Notes: a model not told the origin generated them from the letters alone. A stretch of 64,000 nucleotides of DNA from Euclidia mi (GCA_944739405.2 OX123197.2:937501-1001500), one strand, 5' to 3'; positions 9,880 to 20,391 are shown, counted from the stretch's first letter. A program made the numbers and translations.

Positions 9880-10113
9880 TTGGCTTGCCGTCCGTAACAG
9901 ATTGGCAAGGTTAAGCAACGCTTGCACAGGTCGCCATTTGGATGGGTGACCGAGTGTGGCATTTACATCTGAGCGCTACCGTGCTTCGGAGGGCACGTAA
10001 AGCTGTCGGTCCCGTTTCTTGTTCAAGAATAAGGATCGTAGCCATATCGGAGGCCTGCGGGCGGTCTGAAAACTCCGACACCAGAGTTGGCCGCACACTC
10101 ACACGAAAAACAA
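9880..10113 (+). mobile_element. 5S rRNA-derived SINE
   Basis: AGGTTAAGCAACG followed some 30 nt later by TTGGATGGGTGACCG corresponds to the internal promoter region of 5S rRNA (box A-like AAGTTAAGCAACG and box C-like TTAGATGGGTGACCG). After this comes the block CCGTGCTTCGGAGGGCACGT, common in lepidopteran SINEs, and the tail GGCGGTCTGAAAACTCCGAC. The tail recurs at 50020-50125, defining a family. It is not a functional 5S gene: the terminal helix is absent. Confidence 0.6.
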
Positions 10114-10496
10114 AACAATACATTGGATTTTATGCGAGTTACTGTCGAATAATATTGGAGATAGCTACGCCGCTGTTATCTGCTCCCAGAAGGCAAAGAG
10201 AGAAAAGTAACAGGAAGGCGATTGACAAGAAACCTATAAGGCGTGAATTATACAGAAATGGCATACGGTGGCGTCGCACATCGTGGCACAGTCCTGGCGC
10301 GGGCTTAAGACAGACATGATCTAAATTATATTGAAGAGACGAGGTGGCGAGACGATTCGTCATTATACAGTCTGCTCTTATTGCGATAGCATATTTTCAT
10401 CTTTTTTTCCTCTTCAGAAGACAACTGTATCAAGAACGTTTCATATTATTTTGTCTAAAGTGAAACGCGGTCTTCAGCATAGAATACTTATAGAAT
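10114..10496. other. No feature; contains LINE target site
   Basis: No gene seen. The 3' end of the interval carries ACTTATAGAAT (10486-10496), the left copy of the duplication made by the LINE that follows. Confidence 0.4.
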
Positions 10497-11631
10497 CTTA
10501 TAGGTCTTCAGCATAGAATATTTTTAGAACAGGTATTAATACCAGAACAGGCTGGATTCCAACCAGGCAAATCTTGCACTAGCCAAACATTGAACCTCGT
10601 CCAGTATATTGAAGATGGATTCGAAACCAACAAAATCACTGGTGTTGTCTTTGTTGACCTAACAACTGCATACCACACCGTAAACATCAGAAAACTGTTG
10701 TCAAAAGTTTACGATACAACACAAAACAAAGGGTTCGTTGACATATTGAGTGTGGTCTTAAATAACCGGCGGTTTCAACTGCACCTGAATGGAGAGAAGA
10801 GCTGATGGCAGACGCAGAAAAACGGGCTCCCACAAGGCAGCGTTCTAGCTCCTTCGTTATTTAATATTTATACAAAACGACTAGCCTATCGGCTAGTCGT
10901 TTCTAATATTGTTGCAATATTAATTTATTATTAATTATTATTACACCGCGTACCAAAATTTTTCTGTACGCTGATGATCTCGCACTAGCAGCTCAAACAT
11001 CGAGCTTTGAAGATGTAGAAATATCGCTCAAGGAAAGATTGGACGCGCTCGACAAGTACTACGCCAAAAACGCCTTACGGCCCAATCCGTCAAAAACCCA
11101 GTCTTGCGCGTTTCATTTACGTAACCGGGATGCGAAGCGAGCACTCTCATTATCATGGCGAGGCGTTAACATAGAGAACTGTCCTCGTTCACGCTACCTG
11201 GGCATCACCCTGGACAGAGTACTGACATACAAGGCCCACTGCTTAAACACCAAGCAAAAAGTATGTGCGAGGAATAATCTGCTGCGACATCTAACTTCAA
11301 CAGCCTGGGGAGCGGCCCCGCATGTTCTCCGAACCACAGGGCTCTCACTTTCGTATTCCGCGGGCGAACACGCATGCCCAGTGTGGCACCGATCCGCCCC
11401 GCAAAGGAAGTAGATGTAGCCCTAAATGAGACATGCCGAATCATAACGGGCTGTTTGAAATCAACCCCGCTCCATTTGCTATACCCTCTAGCAGGCATCG
11501 CTCCACCGAATGTGCGATGGGAAATAGCCTGCGCAGTGGAGAAACATAGGCAAGAAACAGACCTGTGACACTCACTGTATGACCATAAGATGCGTCGCGC
11601 CTGCCTTAAAAGCCGAAAAAGCTTTTTATTC

Positions 11632-12234
11632 ACAGACGATCGAACTTGGTTCGGAACGGACCTCGAACTGTACGTTGCGGTCTACACAACAGACAAGCGC
11701 ACCAGACTCCGAACCGTCCAGTCGTATTGTGCTAGCGTTGCGTGAACACGTCTCCTCGACATACCGCCTATTCTATCAAAACAGGCCAAAATTGCATTAG
11801 TTGCGGCAACTATCGTTGCTACATCGCCATTACAAAACCAACGAAAAAAAGAAAGGAATGGGCAAAATTTTATCTCAGAAACAGACAACAGTACAGTCAT
11901 ATGAATCTCATTAAAGATCTCGATGATAAAGATTTTCGTATATAGCTTCGAATGAGTTCCGAAGCATTTATTGAATTGTTGGATCTTGTGAAACCACATA
12001 TAACTACCACATATAACTGTCTGTGAACACGATGCGACGTGTTGCGCGTACATTTGGTTCGGTGCGCCGTCCACACGATCGAATCGGTTCGGAACGCACC
12101 GCGTTCGATGTGCAAGCGCTCCGAACCAGCTGTACCGATATTAAATGTCCGGCGGACCGTGCGCCACATGACCGAATTTGGTTCAGAGCGCACCATGTTC
12201 GTGGTCCGTTCCGAACCAAATTCGATCGTCTGTT
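11632..12234. mobile_element. PIF/Harbinger-like element inside the LINE
   Basis: Left end ACAGACGATCGAACTTGGTT and right end (reverse complement) ACAGACGATCGAATTTGGTT form inverted repeats of about 31 bp with one mismatch. Inside is a fragment resembling the N-terminal region of Harbinger transposases. Motifs of the TTCGGAACG type recur below the ends. The LINE frame resumes about 125 bp downstream. I could not find a matching 3-bp TSD, so the exact ends are uncertain by a few bases. Confidence 0.65.
11838..12003 (+). pseudogene. Harbinger-type transposase N-terminal fragment
   Basis: Translation: PKKRKEWAKFYLRNRQQYSH, then NLIKDLDDKDFRI, a stop, and LRMSSEAFIELLDLVKPHIT. This follows the N-terminal pattern of PIF/Harbinger nucleases ('W.......R...G....L..EL...D...F....RM....F..LL.LV.P.I'). 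The stop at 11943-11945 and the missing catalytic DDE part make it a relic. It lies between inverted ends of a DNA transposon, consistent with this reading. Confidence 0.6.
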
Positions 12235-12646
12235 ACAGCTTGAACTGCTGCCACATATGACAACCCAAGATTGGCAAGAGAGCAACTGTGGGGCTCTAAG
12301 TACCCGGCCGCACCAAACTTCCCTGCAGCGAAAGAAAGCCTGCCTCCTGGTCACAACTTGCAGTGGTCCACCTGGAAATCGCTTAACCGCTTGAGAACTT
12401 AGGTCGGGCGCTGTAGGGGAAATATGGCTAGGTATAGAGATTTATAGACCACTCACTAATCCACTGCGACTGTGGAGCTCCATCCCAGTCTATGACGCAT
12501 TTTCTTTCTTGCCCTCTTTGCCCATCTACCTGCAGCAAACAAGACCTTAAAGTGGCTTCAGACAACGCCGTCACCGTAGCCAAGTTTTCGGACCAGAAAA
12601 TTTAATTTGAACCATTGATTGATACGAAGAAGAAGACTTATAGAAT

Positions 12647-13085
12647 TTTAAGAAAGTTCATATTTCAAATAAATTGTTTTCTGATGCATGATCGACTATT
12701 TCTCTACAAATATATGATTAAATACAGCATACAAATTGGAGAAAACCTGTGTGTCCTGAAAAAAACTGCTGATTTGATGAAAACATGAATTTTGTGTGTT
12801 GGTATAAATACTGAAAATACTGTAAGTAGCGTGCCTCTTGCGCTTCGTTTCAGTTTCGCTGGCTAGCTACATTTTGTATGAAAACGTTTGCAAGTGGCGT
12901 GCAAACAACTTCGCGTCTGTGCCACACCTCTTCTGTATAATTCTCGATTTAGATTTTAACTGAAGATCAGCATCTTGCAATCGTCAAGCGGTGTTACGAA
13001 TCTTTTGAAAAGGTTTTAAATTACTTACTGTGTTTACCTAAAATACATTGGTTCTCAGATGTAAGACTCAAGCTCGCATCATCAC
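12647..13085. other. No firm feature; repeat-like block near 12826-12960
   Basis: The block GTAGCGTGCCTCTTGCGCTT...TGCCACACCTCTTCTGTATA looks like an interspersed repeat, but no second copy or end was found in the window. Confidence 0.3.
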
Positions 13086-13089
13086 AACA

Positions 13090-13266
13090 TAGTATAAAAA
13101 TATATATATATATACAAAGTCTGTCTTCTGTCTGTCTGTCCCTATGTATGCTTAAATCTTAAAAACTATGCAAAGGATTTTAATGCAGTTTTTTAATAGA
13201 TAGAATGATTCAAGAGGAAGGTTTATATTTATAACTGTCGCGGGCTAAGCCGCTGGCGACGTCTAG
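13090..13266 (+). mobile_element. Degenerate short Helitron
   Basis: It has a TA-rich start, a TCTGTCTGTC run and the end GGGCTAAGCCGCTGGCGACG then TCTAG before a T. The layout matches other lepidopteran Helitron-like repeats in the window (27484, 57508). Confidence 0.5.
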
Positions 13267-13296
13267 TACTTATTCCATAAATAGTTCTCAGATTTT

Positions 13297-13808
13297 TAGG
13301 GTTCCGTACCTAAAAGGTAAAAAACGGGACCCTATTACTAAGCCTCCGCTGTCTGTCTGTTATTTTGTCTGTCACCAGGCTGTATCTCATAAACCGTCAT
13401 AGCTAGAAAGCTGAAATTTTCACAAATTATGTATTTCGGTTGCCGCTATAACAACAAATACTAAAAATAATAAAAATGTAAATATTAAGGGGGAGTTCCA
13501 TATAATAAACGTGATTTTTTGCGTATTTTTTTGCTCAAAATTACTAACGGCAACAGGTAGACGCTTAAAATGTTCACAGAATATGTAGTTGTATATTACC
13601 TTTCAAAATAAATAATTAAATTAAAAAAAGTAAATAATAAAGGGGAGCTCCCATACAACAAACGTAATTTATAAGCAATTTATTACTCGATCTTAATAAA
13701 CAGGTAGAAACTTAAAAAATATTTAAGTATACATACAACAAACGTGATTTTCTTTTATAGTTGATGGTACGGTACCCTTCGTGCGCGAGTCCGACTCGCA
13801 CTTGCCCA
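13297..13808 (-). mobile_element. Element F copy
   Basis: It starts AGGGTTCCGTACCTAAAAGG and ends GAGTCCGACTCGCACTTGCCC. The copy at 50137-50667 is the same element in the opposite orientation and can be followed along its whole length (CACCAGGCTGTATCTCATAA, CGGTTGCCGCTATAAC, ACAGGTAGACGC and others). No ORF. Class uncertain. Confidence 0.7.
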
Positions 13809-14018
13809 ATTATTTTAATAATGCTTCTTTCAAGTTCAGCATATTACTTGCAACTCCTATTTCATGATCAGCATACGTTTTTAGGGGTGGAATATTTTAC
13901 AATCGTTCCTTAGTTGCAGCCTAACTCATAAAATGAATCTTCGTTTAATGTTTGTAGCTTCAGTTATTAAGGCTCCACGATGATAATTCAGACACAACAA
14001 GTAATATTTATGTAATAA

Positions 14019-14347
14019 CTAGCTGTTTCCCGCGGTTTCACCCGCGTCCTGAGGGAACTACTTCTCGTACCCGGTTATTTTATAGCCTAAGTTACTGCCT
14101 GGTACATCAGCTGGATAGCTGATGTACCAGATTGATTGACGATGATGATTTTGACGGGACGGGAGAATCGGTCCAGCCGTTCCAGAGATTAGCGAGAACA
14201 AACAGAAAGACAGACAGACAAAAATTTTAAATAATAAAAATATCATTTCGGTATATGTACCGTGTATAGGTACATCCAAATAAAAAGCGGTTATTTTAAT
14301 ATTACAAACAGACACTCCAATTTTATTTATATGTATAGATGTATAGA
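14019..14347 (-). mobile_element. Short Helitron with internal hairpin
   Basis: On the minus strand it starts with a duplicated TCTATACAT segment followed by ATAAATAAAATTGGAGTGTC, shared with the Helitron at 57508-58217, and ends CGCGGGTGAAACCGCGGGAA then ACAGCTAG before a T. A perfect 14-bp inverted repeat with a 4-nt loop lies at 14099-14130. Confidence 0.7.
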
Positions 14348-14740
14348 TAAGTATTATAAGGTTGATTATGATTATCTAATTTAGACACTGGAACAAAAAC
14401 TGTTATGCATGAGAAACAGCTTAAATATTTTGTAACTAGCTGTTTGGTGGTAAGATAATTTTTAACTAAGAGTCATTAATGCTTTTTATCAAACGAAACT
14501 TAAAATACAAAACGTAAGTTTTTGTCGTTCTAGGTTATTTCAATTTTCAAGGGTGTCTGGGATAAATACTAGATAATATTAACATTCTGAATTTTAAATA
14601 TCATGCGAGTAGATACTATTTTGATACTAGTTATGAAGAACAATTTTTATCTTAAAACTTCCTTATTTTTTATTGCAGCTTTAGATCGTTTTGAAATGGT
14701 TTTATTTGTGTTTATTGTATGTTAAAATACTAATATTCTG
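14348..14740. other. No feature seen
   Basis: AT-rich, no ORF or repeat terminus recognised. Confidence 0.35.
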
Positions 14741-14883
14741 AAGCTAATAGTTTGTGGTTTGAACGAAACAACCTCAAGAACTACTGGTTTGATTCGAATA
14801 ATGTTTCATAAAAATATTGGTAGGTTCTAGGCTATACAACATCATGCTATAAGTAACGCGGGTGTAACCACGGGCTCAACTAG
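14741..14883 (+). mobile_element. Degenerate Helitron end
   Basis: CCTCAAGAACTACTGGTTTG and the end ACGCGGGTGTAACCACGGGC then TCAACTAG before a T match the family at 27484-27719. The 5' part is too decayed to place. Confidence 0.5.
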
Positions 14884-14904
14884 TATGACAATCAGGTACA
14901 GCCT

Positions 14905-15165
14905 ACTGGCGAGACCAAAATTAACACACTGCTTCGTAGAGGGTCTCAAGTTCTAATACGCGACATGCACTTCTGACCTTTCCAGCAAAGTATGTTTAGG
15001 TAAGTTTTTAAATATCGCTTGTTGCAGTGAATGAAAACTTCGTGATGAAACTCTGGAAAGGCATGTGAAGTCCGCAATAGGCCAGCCCTGCACTAGGCCA
15101 GCGAGACAGCGTGGTGGAATATGGTCCTAAATAATGAGAAGAGATGTGTACCTACATAGCAGTGA
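14905..15165 (+). mobile_element. Old SINE-E copy
   Basis: Recognisable are AGGGTCTCAAGTTCTAATAC (tRNA-like B-box region), TATCGCTTG, TCGTGATGAAACTCTGG, GCATGTGAAGTCCGC and CAGCGTGGTGGAATATGG, in the order of the family. Diverged; tail poorly preserved. Confidence 0.55.
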
Positions 15166-15315
15166 TAATAAAAGTACATAAAGTACATAATGTTATGACT
15201 GATTGAACTGGAAAGCGATCTTTCCCCGAGGTTAAAAGTGGAAGATTTAATAGTTTGACCATGATATATCTATAAAATGGGTTACCATCCTATCTGTCTC
15301 CAGAACCAATAGATA

Positions 15316-15702
15316 TACAGGGTGTCACAAGACCCATCACCAAGCCAAAGTCTACTCATTGTGGACGTCATGCCAAATCATACTAACCAAAAATAATACC
15401 TGGGAAACTTTTACTATTTTTTTTTTCAAGTTTTCACATTTTTTAAACCGCAATTAAAAGTGCGCGCGTGCAATGCTCGAAATACCTACTTATCCATGGG
15501 GCCATAGGGCATCAAAAGAACATATTGAAGGAGTAAACGCATCGATTTTGTACCTAATTAAGAAAAATGCCATACTAATTTTGACCCTCAATATCTCCTG
15601 AACCAGTAATTTCCCAGGTATGGTGCCGAAGTAAAAAATGTTCGTAGTGATTGGTACAACATGCGATTTCCTTTTTCGTTAAGGGTCTTTTTACACCCTG
15701 TA
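15316..15702. mobile_element. Tc1/mariner-type MITE (387 bp)
   Basis: Inverted ends TACAGGGTGTCACAAGACC and GGGTCTTTTTACACCCTGTA lie between TA dinucleotides. TACAGGGTGT ends with TA duplication are typical of small insect mariner derivatives. No transposase. Confidence 0.75.
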
Positions 15703-16760
15703 TATCAGCTTAATATTAACTTACCGAGCATGTAGTGACTTCTAAGCCAAGAATGTGTTGCGTTTACGTGACAAACATCAGGCAGATGTATTATTAATAG
15801 CGTATAATTGATTCGCTAATATGAATACCTAAGTTGTATAGCGTTGTGTATTGAGTGTCATAAAGGTACTATGTGGGAAACAATAGCTATGCCCGTATGC
15901 AGGTGTTCAGAATATTTTTATTAGGTACTTCTAAGTGTCGAGGCGAGATATGCAGGAGGCGTATAGTTTGTTGCTGACATTAGCGTATTATAGAAGCTTT
16001 GATAACTTTTCAGCTGCGTATTGGTCTCCTTATTAATGCATAGGTTTGATGAAATTCGGGCCTAGAAAACTTGAATCGTTAAGTTTTTTCGCGGCCATGA
16101 AGCGTGGATAGCACAAACCAAATTATGTGCGTCACTCTTCAACTGTCTACTTAGGTATCTGTTTTATACAGTAATAAATGCTTTATACCTGCGCTAAGAA
16201 AGTTTAATGAATTATTCAGGCATGGTGTGGATAGCACTGCATTTTGTTAACACACATTTTAATACTCGTCTAAGCAATCTCGTGTCGGCGAAAGGCACCT
16301 GTATACTAAATTACAGTCTAAACAATTCTTTTCTAATACGGCTATGACAGAAGAAATAAAGTTTATTGTTGCAGTTTGGACATTTTGAGTGTACAATTTT
16401 ACTCAGAGTACTCAGTATAGCTACAATCTGCTTTGCAAATAGTCAGCCAAGTCAAAGCGAGCCCTACGCTTGCGCGCGCCGGTTGCATCTGTGACCTTCC
16501 TAGATCAAAGATAATACCGCAACATAAACTATAAAGTATATTCATACATACGTATGTTAATATATTATGAGAATTGTTCACATAATAGTTGACGAAAGAA
16601 TGACAGGAAACCGAGGATCGAATAATATTAACTTGTATCAGATTTTATATTAATTATGATTTATTGTTGGTCAGCTTCTGGTTATTTAAACGGCATAAAA
16701 TATGACAAGGAAGTAAATATGTTTGAAACTTTTTGACGTCTATTTCGTTTTGTTCTCTAA
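15703..16760. other. No feature seen
   Basis: Over 1 kb without a supported gene or repeat. ORFs are short and random-looking. Confidence 0.4.
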
Positions 16761-16965
16761 CTAGAGGATGCCTGCAGCTACGCCTGCAAACTTTGTTTAA
16801 AAACCGTTTCTTTCGGACTCGTTGGAATTTCGGGAAATCCCTTCTTAGTGGACCCCTACAGTCCTAAGGAACAGATTTGCCTAATTTCATCTTCTTGCGC
16901 CTAATAGTTTTGGCTGTGCGTTGAATGTCAGTCAGTCAGTAACGCAATACTTTTATATATACAAA
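16761..16965 (-). mobile_element. Short Helitron, family of 32641-32845
   Basis: On the plus strand it begins CTAGAGGATGCCTGCAGCTA and continues GGGAAATCCCTTCTTAGTG to GTCAGTCAGTCAGTAACGC, matching the copies at 22289-22497 and 32641-32845. The 5' end is decayed. Confidence 0.7.
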
Positions 16966-17101
16966 TTATAAAGTTATGCTTTTCTGTTTGTCTTACGGGA
17001 TGTTTTTATTTATATACACTAAAGAAACATCATTTTATAATCTATATGAAGCTTAATCTAATCTCAATTTCTGTTTTAGAATTTTAATAACATAAATTAC
17101 C

Positions 17102-17708
17102 GGAATTTTAATTATGGTTGAGGAGGGTGATGGCTGATCATTGCGTTATACTCGTGAACGGGTGCTGCCTGTGGTGACTGGTCGACCTACTGGACAGGAT
17201 ACAGCTTTTGACTTGCTGATTTATGTGTTTATTTGCAATTTGTTCCAATTGTTTTGGTACCTACCTAATTAATGCATTGTAACGTGATTTGACTGAGCAG
17301 TGATTACATAACAACATGATATTTAACATGTGTGCGGTTACACCCTACTTGTAATTTTGTTTTGGAGGCTAAGTGTTAGTTATTATTCTCAATTTTCAAG
17401 TCTTAAGTAGGAACGTAACTAAATAAATGGCAATAGGTTGTGTGATAGCTATCATGTTAACTGAAATGTGATATTATTATTTTTTTATTATAATGTATAA
17501 CTTCATATTTAAATACGCAGACAGTACTGTGTTGCTGGGGAGTTTGTTGCGCTGCTTCTTCTTCCCAGCGAAAACACATAGGAAGCAGTGAAGGGTTGGG
17601 CTTTTTGGGGGACTATCTATTGTAAAATTTAACGTTCAGAAAGAGCTGTTTACCAGCCAATTTTGAATAAAAGATTTTGATTTTGATTTTACCATACCTA
17701 TTACATTA
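17102..17708 (+). mobile_element. Candidate retroelement between 24-bp direct repeats
   Basis: A 24-bp sequence (starting AGAATTTTAATAACATAAAT) occurs at 17078-17101 and 17709-17732. The 3' part, about 17521-17692, is a repeat-like block ending GAATAAAAGATTTTGATTTTG, a retroposon tail pattern. The simplest reading is a 607-bp insertion with a long TSD. No ORF is left. Confidence 0.5.
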
Positions 17709-17989
17709 AGAATTTTAATAACATAAATTACCATACCATACATTTTGCTTGTAAGCTTCGAAACAGATTTTTAAGAAAGCTCGCGGGTTAGAAATTTTAC
17801 GCCAAAGTAACAAAAGACAAATACACAGACAAATATATATATAATTCAATTGACAGACACAAAGAACTTCGAACCTCAATACAAAAAATGTATGAAGGCC
17901 AATTTGGTGGTAACAGTAGTGCAGTCAAAGATGATTGGGGATGATTTAAACCTTTTAAATAGGTAAGTAATGGGCAGAGCATGAAGCGT

Positions 17990-18125
17990 GAAGAACCTAT
18001 AGCCTTTGGGGCAGGAGGGTTCTGGAGTGGCGACCACGTACTGGACGACACAGCAGGGATAGGCCTCCCGCAAGGTGGGCCGACAATCTGGTTAAGGCGC
18101 CGAGTACAGCTATTGAGTTGAGCTG
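17990..18125 (+). pseudogene. RTE retrotransposon ORF2 C-terminal fragment
   Basis: In the frame of 18022 the translation reads LEWRPRTGRHSRDRPPARWA then DNLVKAP. RTE ORF2 proteins end with 'W...G.R..GRPPARW.DDLVKVAG..W...A.DR..W...GEAYVQQW'. The fragment stops being recognisable after LVKAP. The next segment of the same protein appears at 18560-18655, so the two may be one copy split by about 430 bp. Confidence 0.6.
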
Positions 18126-18130
18126 TTGCT

Positions 18131-18559
18131 GTCACTGTCGGATTGTATACTTTTTTTCTTACATTGTATCTTTCTTATGGAAAGAGAAGCGCGATGACGA
18201 CGGGACGTTCAGAACTTTTTAGAAAAAAAAGGTTTAATTTAATTACAGAAAATGTATTGATTGGATTAAAAAAATAAAACAGTATTTCGTTAGTATGTTG
18301 CTTGTTGAATAATTTGTCAACAAATCAGAATGATTGTATGTATTTTAACATGGTTTTTATTCGTTAAAATATTTTTTAGAGGTAGGTATCTTTGTGATTT
18401 CTTTCTATCGATCAAAGTTAGTTGTATTATGTTTTCAACACAGCACTTAACTAGATTATATCCTAAAGAATATCATATATTTTTCTGATTGTGTTAATTG
18501 CATTGGATCATATACTTTAAAGCATTATAAAACTCGCGTTTAGCTCTTGTAGTCCCCTT
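18131..18559. other. Insert between two RTE fragments
   Basis: AT-rich, no ORF. It may be an insertion that divided one RTE C-terminus, but I see no TSD. Confidence 0.3.
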
Positions 18560-18655
18560 AAGATGGAGGTTGAATGCGGGCGGCTCAAGATTGCTCTGTG
18601 TGAACAGCCATGGGGGAGGCCTATGTCCTGCAATGGAAGTCTATAGGCCTTGTGT
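18560..18655 (+). pseudogene. RTE ORF2 extreme C-terminus with two stops
   Basis: Reading from GGTTGAATGCGG gives stop-MRAAQDCSV-stop-TAMGEAYVLQWKSIG. RTE proteins have W at both stop positions (GWMRAAQDRSVWTAMGEAYVQQWKSIG-type ending), so both are TGG to TGA changes. A second frame over the same bases stays open (18570-18806) but is a by-product. Confidence 0.65.
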
Positions 18656-18931
18656 GTGGGATACAATTGCAGTCAACATATTTATTTTTATTGTAGTAAT
18701 GTATTGCTGTCACTGTTCCTATTTTATAGGACGGAAACCAGTGTACAAACTCGCGCAATGCTTACAAATAGATATATTATGCATTTATAAATCCAGTTAT
18801 TTATAGTAAACAACCTTGTTCTACAACGTAGCAGAGGGTAATTGCCTTCTCTCTTAGAGAGCATAGCCTCCTTTCTGCAGTTTATACTGATCATTTCGTT
18901 AACGTTTCTGTAGCTAAAACAGATTATTTAA
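18656..18931. other. No feature seen
   Basis: No gene or repeat recognised. Confidence 0.35.
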
Positions 18932-18945
18932 AGAAATGGTTTGTA

Positions 18946-19177
18946 CATACATACATACATACATAGACTCACGCCTGTTTCCCCGAAGGGGTAGAAAGAG
19001 GCATATTAAACGCCCACTTTTCGCCAGTGTTTTTATCCCACGTAATAGGTGGCGAGCCTATTGCCGCTTATTGGGACATTTTGTTTGCCAGAGCCTCGTC
19101 CGTTGATCGGCAGGTGCACCACTTGCAGGTGAGGTTGGCTTGGGACCCTAAGTTCTTGGTGGGAACCCTATGCATAT
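18946..19177 (-). mobile_element. SINE-D copy with 14-bp TSD
   Basis: AGAAATGGTTTGTA is found at 18932-18945 and 19178-19191. On the minus strand the element starts GCATAGGGTTCCCACCAAGA, passes CTGCCGATCAACGGACGAGG, and ends with tail T1 and CTATGTATGTATG repeats. Confidence 0.85.
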
Positions 19178-19698
19178 AGAAATGGTTTGTAAAGCTACAG
19201 AAAGGATATTCGTAAGCTTTATGCATACGGTAGTGCTTCGTTTATTGGTTAGTAAAACATAGACTTTTATGCGTAACAAGTTTGTGGTGCCGTAATAAAT
19301 CTAGCTAAGATGTCACTTTATAAGCCCAGTGGTACTTTTAACAAACTTAAGTAATTTATTTATTCACTTAAACAGGCTATGAAAACAGTAGTTTATTTCT
19401 AGAAACTAGCCTTATCAATTAAAACAAAAAACTATTAAAATTAATCTTATTTGCAATTTAAATTTAGAATTTCCTATCTACATACGCCGTAATATCACAT
19501 TCCGATATAATAAAATAGTCGAATTAATCGATATTTATATGCGTAGACTAAATTATTCTAGAGTCTAGAAAAATATCTACGGTCTAGAATCTAGACCACA
19601 CACATAATTATAGAGTAGTCGCCGAGAAAGATGGCTTCGGGGTTAGAATCGCGACGCCAGTGGCGCTAAATTACATGGTTTCTCTAATAATTATTATA

Positions 19699-19944
19699 AT
19701 TAAAAAGAAATATTGCATTCGTCTAAGATTAGCACTAAATTACATATAGAAATTGTTGTCCGTCTACCGCATATTTGTTGGTTTATCTTATGGCTTGTGT
19801 TTTTTAATCTCTATATTTATTATTAAAAAGAAATATTGCATCCATGTAAGATTAGCACTAAATTACTTATAGAAAGTGTTATCCGTCTACCGTATATTTG
19901 TTGGTTTATCTTATGGCTTATGTTTTTTAATCTCTATATTTATT
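19699..19944. repeat. Tandem duplication, 123-bp unit
   Basis: Two units start ATTAAAAAGAAATATTGCAT at 19699 and 19822 and end TTTTTAATCTCTATATTTAT. They differ at a handful of positions. No coding potential. Confidence 0.85.
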
Positions 19945-20003
19945 AAGAGCATCGATATATACATATATATGTCTATAATTAAGAGTCTTAAAACTCAACG
20001 GAC

Positions 20004-20085
20004 GTAGGTAGGCCTCTCCCAACACGCGCCACAGGACAAGGTCCTGCACCGTATTTAGTCCGTCCCAGCCACGTTTTTTCATCGT
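20004..20085 (-). pseudogene. RTE C-terminal relic
   Basis: The minus strand encodes QDLVLWRVLGEAYLRPLSF, close to the RTE ending '.DR..WR.LGEAYVQQW'. Flanking parts are unrecognisable. Confidence 0.5.
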
Positions 20086-20329
20086 TTACCACATCTTACC
20101 TTTGGATACCATTTCTAGTAAATTAATCAGCGGTGTAGATATCCTGTATAGATAGGATATTGCACTAGATTGTTGTCCCATTCTTGCCTTTCCGTCAAGT
20201 TTATACTTATTCTATTCTTTAAACAACAATCGTCTTACTTCTACTTATGTATATCAAGTCTATAAGACAGATTTAATAAATAATTCATACTGTTTGAAAT
20301 AGAAATATTGTTTATGATAACTTAAATCG

Positions 20330-20391
20330 ATTATATCGATTTAGTAGCGTGTTACTTTGTCTATTGAAAATTTCTGACTCTGGTCACACTA
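20330..20391 (+). promoter_or_regulatory. Candidate housekeeping core promoter
   Basis: TGGTCACACTA at 20381-20391 is an exact match to the insect core-promoter element YGGTCACACTR (Ohler motif 1, defined in Drosophila). About 45 bp upstream are two ATCGAT cores (AAATCGATTATATCGATTTA, 20323-20342), resembling the DRE element TATCGATA. Both elements typify TATA-less housekeeping promoters. The sequence immediately downstream loses repeat character and gains CpG dinucleotides. Promoter status and orientation are inferred from these motifs. Confidence 0.5.

Larger units (their letters stand above)
10530..12605 (+). pseudogene. Reverse transcriptase (ORF2) remnant of Jockey-type LINE
   Basis: Pieces in order: EQAGFQPGKSCTSQTLNLVQ and VFVDLTTAYHTVN (palm motif A with D) at about 10550-10690; GLPQGSVLAPSLFNIYT (motif B) at about 10828-10874; KIFLYADDLALAAQ with the catalytic YADD at 10967-10978; NPSKTQSCAFHLRNRDAKR and YLGITLD (10949-11413); a one-base frameshift near 11400; then EVDVALNETCRIITGC, LAGIAPPNVR and LKSRKSF to 11631; and, after the DNA transposon, HCDCGAPSQSMTHFLSCPLC with the C-terminal zinc knuckle, ending at TAA 12603-12605. 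The endonuclease domain is absent through 5' truncation. Motif A reads DLTTAYHTV where DLTAAYDTV is usual. The frame also has stops, so the protein cannot be made. Confidence 0.85.
10497..12635 (+). mobile_element. 5'-truncated Jockey-type LINE
   Basis: The element is flanked by ACTTATAGAAT at 10486-10496 and 12636-12646 and ends in a GAAGAAGAA tail. It starts inside the reverse transcriptase and runs through the ORF2 C-terminus to the 3' UTR. Its 3' end is repeated at 31006-31190 and at 62343-62433. Internal breaks: a short palindromic insertion near 10875-10945, a frameshift near 11400, and a 0.6 kb DNA transposon at about 11632-12234. About 1.5 kb of LINE sequence remains. Confidence 0.85.

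Noticed and set aside
9884..9960. 5S rRNA gene
   Set aside because: Only internal promoter-like blocks match; terminal helix and length do not.
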